DNA from: Oscarella lobularis
Taxonomy: Eukaryota > Porifera > Homoscleromorpha > Homosclerophorida > Oscarellidae
Assembly: GCF_947507565.1 (NCBI RefSeq)
Contig: NC_089176.1
Coordinates: 3,534,001 to 3,598,000, forward strand
Reading direction: 5' to 3'
DNA length: 64,000 nt
A program made the position numbers and the translations under genes. This document shows, one piece after another, positions 57,383 through 64,000 of the stretch. The notes under the pieces were generated by a model. That model was not told the DNA's origin and did no database searches. It saw nothing but the letters and a program-made list of their open reading frames with translations. Each line of letters starts with the position of its first letter. Position 1 is the first letter of the stretch.

Positions 57383-60300
57383 CTACTGGAGTTCATTGCT
57401 GCCGGCACGACGAGACGCGGCTCCTGAACGCCCGGCCGTTCGAGCAAGGCGAGCTTGAGCGGCCTCGTAATTCTCCGTGACGTCGTCCAACTCGCTTTGG
57501 AGACGACGTATCTTTGCCTTCAGAGTCTCGACTTGCTCGTCCTAGGGGGGGGAGATTACGTGCTTTTTCACCCCCAAGCGCTTCCCCTGGATCTTACCGC
57601 ATCCTCGAATTGACGTCTCAGGGATCTATTCTTTGACGTCAATTTTTCCACCTGCTCTTGGAGACGTTGCGACGCTTTGGTCTCCTCCTCCAGCTGGAAA
57701 TTCACTTCTCTCACTTTCCTTTCGAACCTGACGACACAATGGCTGTAAGAACTGCGTTACAGATGAGAAGCTCGCCATACTTTCGAGCGTTCTTCGTCGC
57801 ATCCTGACGTCCCTTCTGCTCTTCTTCGATCTGGCTTTCAAGGGAACGCATCTAGAGGCAATTTTTTAAATATGAAACAACGCAGCTGTCGTCGCGACGG
57901 TGGGCGCGGACCTTCTCCTGCAGCTTGGCAACGACGCGCTTTTCGGTCTTAGAGAGATTGGCCTCGGCCTCTTCCAAGCGCTCATTCAAGTCCTTGACTT
58001 GCCTCTCCAGAGAAGCCTATTGCATGATCTATCATCGCATGGATTTCGCTGGGCGCGATTGGGGACTTGCCTTCGCGTGCTCGGCAGCCGCAGCCGATTC
58101 TCGTTCTGACGAGACGTCCGACTGGAGGCGCGACACCTGATCTGTGGCCTTCTTCAGTTTGTCGCTCATAGCCGACAAGTCGTTTTCGCGATCCTCCAGA
58201 TCTTCCTAGAATAGGGAAAGCGGGGAATGGGGAACGCGGTCTATGTCTCGCAAACGAAATTCCTAACCTGTACGTCGTTGTACTTCTGCTCCAGCTTTCT
58301 CCTCGAATCTTGCATGCTGTCGGCTCTCTGCGTCTGCTCCGTCACCTTGTCGGCGAGATCGTTGCGGTCGCTTTCGGCCGCTTTGCGCGCTCGTTCAGTC
58401 TGTCGCACACAGTCACGATCTTTGTAGTACGCTTATCGCGCTCTCTCACCTGTTCAAGCGACGCTCTCAGGTCTTCAATCTCTCCCTGGAGATCATTGCA
58501 CTTCCTCTCCGACCTGGCGCTCGACTCGGCGAGAGTCTCTCTGGTCTTGACTTCGTCGTCGTACATAGCTTGCAAATCCTAAATCAATTGCACTCTAAAT
58601 CTCTCGAGAAGACAGAGGGGCGAGAATCGCTTACCCTGCATTGGAGCTGAAGTTTCTTGACTGTCTTGACTAGACCCGCAGATTCCTTGCCGGATCCTTC
58701 CAATTGACTTTGAAGCTCGTTCAATTCCATATCGACGCGCTTCTTCTGCTTGAACAGCTCGTTTTTAGCGCGCGACTCTTGATCCACGGTCTCCTGCAAC
58801 GCTTCGAGCTGGCGGGCGAAGTTTTTCCTACGAAGGCAGTTTCTCCCAGAGCTCGTTCAACCGATTTTTTACTCTACCGGTAGGCTTCAATTTCTTCTTC
58901 CTTTTCTAACACACGGCGATCGGATTCTTGCTTCAGTTGAGCCAATTCTAGCTGCAGTCTAAGAACTCTGCCTTCCTCTTGTTCCAAAGCTCCTTCAGCT
59001 TCCTAAGAGTGCAGCAACGCTCGTAATTTTTCTTCAGAAAACGGCGTACGAACCTCGAGAGCTGCCGTCAGTTCTTCTTTCTCGCTCTCCAACTTTTTCT
59101 TCATTTTTTCCAATTCGTGGGTCGACTTTCCGCCTTCGCCCAGCTGATCCGTCAAACTTTGGATCTCCGCTAAACGCGCAATTCCCAATTATCCACGTAC
59201 AGTACACACGCAAATCTCTTACATTTCAAATGCTTAATCTCCTTCGAAGCACTTTCAAACTCTCCTTGAAGATCGTCGTACGCGCTGCGCGCTTTCATCA
59301 ACTAATCAAGCGAGGAGCACGTGCTAGTGTGTCGCGATGCGTAAACTAACACCATACCTCAGTGGAGTAGCCTCTTGCCTCCCTTTGAGAATTATCAAAG
59401 TCGTCAGACAAAGTGTCGTACTTTGCCTTCCACTCGCTAAGCTGCTGATCGAATTTCCTGTGTTTCTTTTCAAGATTAGCACCGTTCGTCTGAGCCTAGA
59501 GTCCCCCAAGATGAGAATTTCTCCAGAGGAGGAACAGCGTTCGCCTACCTTCTCAAGATCAATGATCAAATCTTCTACTTCCACTTCGAGTCTAAGCTTC
59601 GTCTTCTCCACGTTCTTCTTCTGACCTTCGACGGTCTCGCACTTCTCTTCCAACTCGGAGATTCGACTAGCAAGCTTTTTCCTTTGAGTCGAGAACGCAC
59701 ACGAGTTAGTTTAGCATTTTAGAGAGAGAACGCCGATTCGCTCACTTCTCTGATTCCAAGTCTTGAACCCGTTGCTGTTCGGCGTCAAACTTGCTCTTGT
59801 AATCCTGACATTCGGACGACACTTTAGCCAGGGATCGTTGCAAGTCCATTTTCGACCCCTCTTCCTCGTCAACCGCTTCGGTGAGCGTTTGAACCTTGTC
59901 CATGGCACTGCGATATTTCGCTTGGATCTCCAAGCGCCCCTAAAACCGACCCCCATTTCCTTGTTGTCTTATATAGAAACGTGCTAACATACCGAATGCT
60001 CGTCGCTCAACTGCGAACGAAGATCCTCCACGGTCGAAACGAGGCCCGATTTTTCTTTCGAGATGGAACCGAGACTCGATTCCACCTGTTCGAGCTGGTT
60101 GGAGATATCGGTGTTTTCCGTCTGCAGTTTTTCCAACGCCGCTCTCGTGTCGGCAAGCAATTTCTCCGTCTCTCTGATCTTCGCATTGGCGTCGGCCAAG
60201 TGACCCTCGAGCTGTCTACACTGCTTCTCAGCGGAAGTCTACTCGAACAGAAAAAAAAATGCGCAAAGCAGAACAATGAGCTAAAAAAAACAAACCTTCG

Positions 60301-63300
60301 CGCGCGTCAAGTTCTCGACGTCACCGCCCAGGGAGAGCGATTGAGACGAGAGCTGCTTCTTCTCCGATTCGAGTCTAGAAACGAGGGGGAAAAAAAGAAT
60401 AGTATTCGTCTCTAATTCCGAAATACTCTTACTTTCCCTTGCTCTTCTCCAACTCAGCAATTCTCTCGTCCAAAGCGTTCACAGCGTCAGTGTGTTTCCT
60501 CTTGAGCATCGCGACAGTCGAGTCGCGTTCCTGCTGCGCTTTCGCAAGATCCTCGCGACCCCTTCTCACGTCGGCTTCGATTTTCTGGACGAGTTCCGTC
60601 TGAACGACAGTGGCGCCGCCCTGCTCTTCGAGACGATCCGTGAGATCTTCCATTTCGCGCTGAAGATTGGCGTTCTGCTTCTCGACGCGTTTTCGCTTCT
60701 CCTGCTCCGAGGCGAGATCTTCTTCGAGTTGCTCGATTCTCGCCTTTAGGGCCTTGATCTCTTTTTCCAGCGCGGCAATGCGCGACTGTTCGTCCTCGAT
60801 CTGTTGATTCAAAGCCGTCACTTCGTCGCCTTTCCTAAATAAAAGCAATATCGTGGTCAAAACTGCGTTGGTTGCTTTTTCTTCTTCTTTCAATCGGACT
60901 TTCTTAGAGCTTCGGTAATTTCGGCTTTGTTTTGCTCCACTTCGCTAAGGTTGTCTTGGAGAGACTGATAACGATTTTTCGTCAAATAATTGTATTCAAA
61001 CAGGCCACCACTACTCTCTCGCTCACCTTGAAATCCACCTCGAGCTTTCGTTTCGCCTTTTCCACGTCCGATCTCAGCTTGTGCTCCTTGTCTCTGGCCT
61101 GACTAACCTACGCAGAGACGAGCAATCGTAGAGAAAGGTTCACTAAAAGCTTTCTTCCGCTTGCCTCCTGCAGCTGACTTTCCAATTTCGTCTTCATTTT
61201 TCCAAGATGCTTAGCCTTGTCCTCTTCGGCTTGCTGCGCCTTTATCCTTTCCTATAAAAAAAAACGTTCGCTTCCTACACCGTCTCGGTATCCGTGCAAG
61301 TGAATTTCACCTCGAGGCTGACTTTCAGTGTCGACACTCCCTTATTGAGACGCTGGATGTCCTGATCTTTCTCCTTGACGACGTCACTGAGCGCGTTGAC
61401 CTGAGACAGCTTGGCCGCCTTTTCTTGATCAAGCTAGGGAGAGAGAAACGTAAGAATCCTAAAACGAATCTCTCTCTGTGTGTGTGCCTTCTCGTTGGCC
61501 AATTGGAGTTCGTTGAGTTCTAGCTTGAGCTGTTCTAGCTCCGCTTCGACTTTTCTCTTGATTTTCGACACTTCCAAATTGTTCTCCTCTTCCTCTTCCA
61601 ATCGAGCCGAAACCTCCTCGTAGCTCTGCTCCAAATCGGCGAGTCTAGCCTTCTGTTTCTCTATTTGCTCGTCATTGACGGCATTGGCATCTTGTTCCTA
61701 TGTGAATGTAGGCGCCGCGTCAGACGTGGTTCGCCTCTCTTAGATTACGCGCGCTAGATCGAACCCTTTGGAGTTCCTGGAACAGCTGCTGACTCTTTTC
61801 GACTTCTTCGCTGTACTTGCTTTCGAAGGCTTTTCGTTCCGTTTCTTCTTTCGTGAGTTTGTCTTTCGCTTTTGTGAGCTGATCAGAAAGACGCAGCAGC
61901 GTCAGAAAAAAAACAGAATCAAATTATATACGAAATTTGAGACCTCTTCGTTGATGACGCGAATTTCGTCTTCTTGACGCGCAACGTTGAGCAAAGGTTT
62001 GACCTAAATCCAAAATCGAATAAGAAATTAATTAATTAATTAATTAAAAAGTTCAAATACGCATGGCACATACAAGACCTCTATACGAAAACCCAAACTG
62101 ACCTTAGTGAAGAGTTTCCACCAAGACCAATTTTTCAAGAACATGAATTTCCTAACGTTGCGCTGAATCACAGCAATGCCAATTCTAGAGATGGCGAATG
62201 TTACCCATACTTAATCCCTTTAATTAATCTCCAAACCTTTGATCGAGAAGCTTCTTGTACTGTCGTCGCATCAGAAAACCGCGACAGAACGCCTGAAACT
62301 GCGTCAGCACTCTTCCCAGCTTCTCGTCGCGAAGATCTTCGAGACGACCGAGAACGCCGGCGCGAAAGAAGACCTTGCTCTTTCCAATGCGGAACTCGTT
62401 CGCTTCGAGTTGGAGCTCTTGGATGAGAAGATCGGCCGCCTTGCGACCGTCCATGAAGCCGGCGGGAATAGCAGTCGGAGCCAAAATGGCATATCTAGAC
62501 TTCGTTTTCAAAAAACCGAACTATACGCTTCTGTTTTTCTTATCCCCGGACCGTTGCTTGAAGTCGGAGAAGAAGAGGCGATTGGGAAAACCTTTTCGGC
62601 AGATGCGAATGCCTTCTAGAACGCCGTTGCAGCGGAGCTGGTGCAAGACGAGGTGAGCGTCGATCACGCCCGCTTTTTTCTGCTCGTTCGGGATGATGCA
62701 GCGGACGAAGTGGGGATGCGTGTTGCGAAGGTTCGTCATGAGATTGTTCAAGGATGCCTAAGGGGGAGGGTGACTAGAAACTACAGTACCACGGAAGATA
62801 GTGGGATTTTTTACCTTGTGCAACTGTGCGACTGTCTGGAACATGCCACCACCCTTCTTTTTGCCAGCTGGAGAAAAACGCGAGGGTGAGGCGAGAGTAA
62901 GGATTCAACCAAGCATTTTAGCATATACATATATAAGGAACTGCAAGGGGAGTTTCGCGATCTGCGGCTAGTCTAATCAAGACACGCGTGATGGGAGCGT
63001 GCTGAGTGACTGTGAATGAGCGAACGAATTAATTTTACCTTGTTCTGCCGACACGTAGCCAGTGAATAGGCTAGCAATGTACGCATTGGTGGACTTGGCA
63101 AGCATTCCAACGACGTAGTCGTTCTGAGGATCTTTGTTCTTCACGAGCCACATCGAAGCGTTGTAATCGACCTTAGGAGGCGCGAATAGCTGACCACAGA
63201 CCAATCCATTCGCAGATGGATACGTACCACGCCCGCGTAATGAGCCACTTGAAAATCGGGCGCATTTTCTTTTCCCTTCGCCGATCGGAAAGCCGGCTTG

Positions 63301-64000
63301 GAGAAGTTGGCCGACTTGCCGTCGTGATTGCTGACGAGTTTCTCCACGAACGACTTGTCGGTCGCTCGAGGAAAGAGGCATTCTTCGTCGAGCAAAGCGA
63401 GGATTCCTTGCGGCTAAAAGACGGAACGATTGCCGCGAGTCGTTCGTCGTCGCTCGGAGATTATTGTCAAACCTTTTCAATGAGATCGATGCACGGTTGG
63501 AGATCGAGTCCGAAATCGATGAAAGACCACTCGATTCCTTCGTTTCTGTACTCCTCCTGCTCCAAGATGAACATGTGATGGTTGAAGAATTGCTGGAGTC
63601 TTTCGTTCGTGTAGTTGATACACAGTTGCTCGAAGGAATTGAACTGAAAAAGGAAAAGCAGTAAGGATTATTGTTCCCCCCACGCGAAGGCTTCAAAAAC
63701 TGACGTCAAAAATTTCGAATCCTGCAATGTCAAGGACGCCAATGAAGAAGCTTCTTCTCTCCTACATAGAACAGCGTAGAAGTCTTTCCCTAAAATGAAC
63801 TTAGGCATAGAGAAAAACCTTCGTGTCGAGCGTCTGGTTGATTCGGTGCACCAACCAACGAAACATGCGCTCGTAGAGTAGCTTAGACAGCGCAGAAATG
63901 TCGTACTCCACCTGAGAAAAGATCACGCTAAAAAAACGCAGAGCCCAAGAGAAGACGGGGTGCCAACCTTCTCGGCATTCTGAGACTTGTTGACCCACTC
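57383..64000 (-). CDS. Non-muscle myosin II heavy chain (5' part outside the window)
   Basis: Two-headed actin motor for cell contractility. From the window edge inwards the motor domain reads [35 protein letters not shown] (relay region start), [60 protein letters not shown], and [58 protein letters not shown] (converter) and the IQ/lever and [15 protein letters not shown] head-rod junction follow. A long heptad coiled coil runs from about 62.0 to 57.6 kb across some 25 short exons, ending in a non-helical tailpiece [16 protein letters not shown] at 57383. The tailpiece and uninterrupted rod favour the non-muscle/smooth type. The nucleotide P-loop and SH3 region lie outside the window. Confidence 0.92.
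62025..62047. repeat. (ATTA)n microsatellite in a myosin intron
   Basis: About five TTAA/ATTA units lie in an intron of the myosin II gene near the head-rod junction. Confidence 0.85.

Overview
This is a gene-dense animal nuclear window. Nearly all multi-exon genes carry very short introns (mostly about 50-70 nt, GT/AG), and many neighbours are head-to-head with tiny gaps. The gene content is metazoan: a conventional PKC, a non-muscle myosin II, an SVEP1-type vWA/CCP/HYR/EGF/pentraxin protein, POMGNT2, two TMC channel-like genes and cilium genes. The compact introns, the strongly diverged but full-length metazoan families and the lineage-specific CCP, NIDO and F-box genes suggest an early-branching animal, most likely a sponge (possibly a homoscleromorph). 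That assignment is inference. All gene models are hand-spliced from reading frames, splice signals and remembered family features; no search was run.

Layout. 1-5.3 kb is a housekeeping block: the 5' end of IFT140 (-), DECR2 (+), METTL23 (+), ACTR6 (-) and POP7 (+). 5.4-18.9 kb is a minus-strand cluster of three secreted proteins that begin with vWA-EGF modules: a short one with a degenerate MIDAS and Ser-Gly repeats, a very large SVEP1-like protein with a CUB-CUB-fibrinogen/intelectin-like tail, and a truncated tandem copy of its N-terminal half. 19.0-27.3 kb holds ERCC1 (-), two paralogous F-box/LRR genes (-) flanking a Kazal-domain membrane protein (+), and ATG12 (+). 27.5-34.3 kb holds CFAP52 (-), POMGNT2 (-), a doubtful small membrane ORF (-) and MPG (+). 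34.4-42.2 kb holds a conventional PKC (+) and a secreted CCP/EGF/NIDO/Ig/FN3 protein (+). 42.4-51.3 kb holds two tandem TMC genes (+), separated by about 1.9 kb with an unexplained GC-rich block. 51.3-64 kb holds a tRNA-derived SINE-like element, a single-exon secreted beta-helix protein (-), IQCK (-), EME1 (+) and most of a non-muscle myosin II heavy chain (-), whose 5' part lies outside the window.

Themes. The matrix or surface proteins (vWA cluster, NIDO/CCP protein, beta-helix protein, Kazal protein) are the accessory and most novel part. Ciliary genes (IFT140, CFAP52, IQCK) and DNA-repair genes (ERCC1, EME1, MPG) recur, but nothing shows that this grouping is functional. Four head-to-head pairs (IFT140/DECR2, ACTR6/POP7, F-box/ATG12, IQCK/EME1) probably share short bidirectional promoters.
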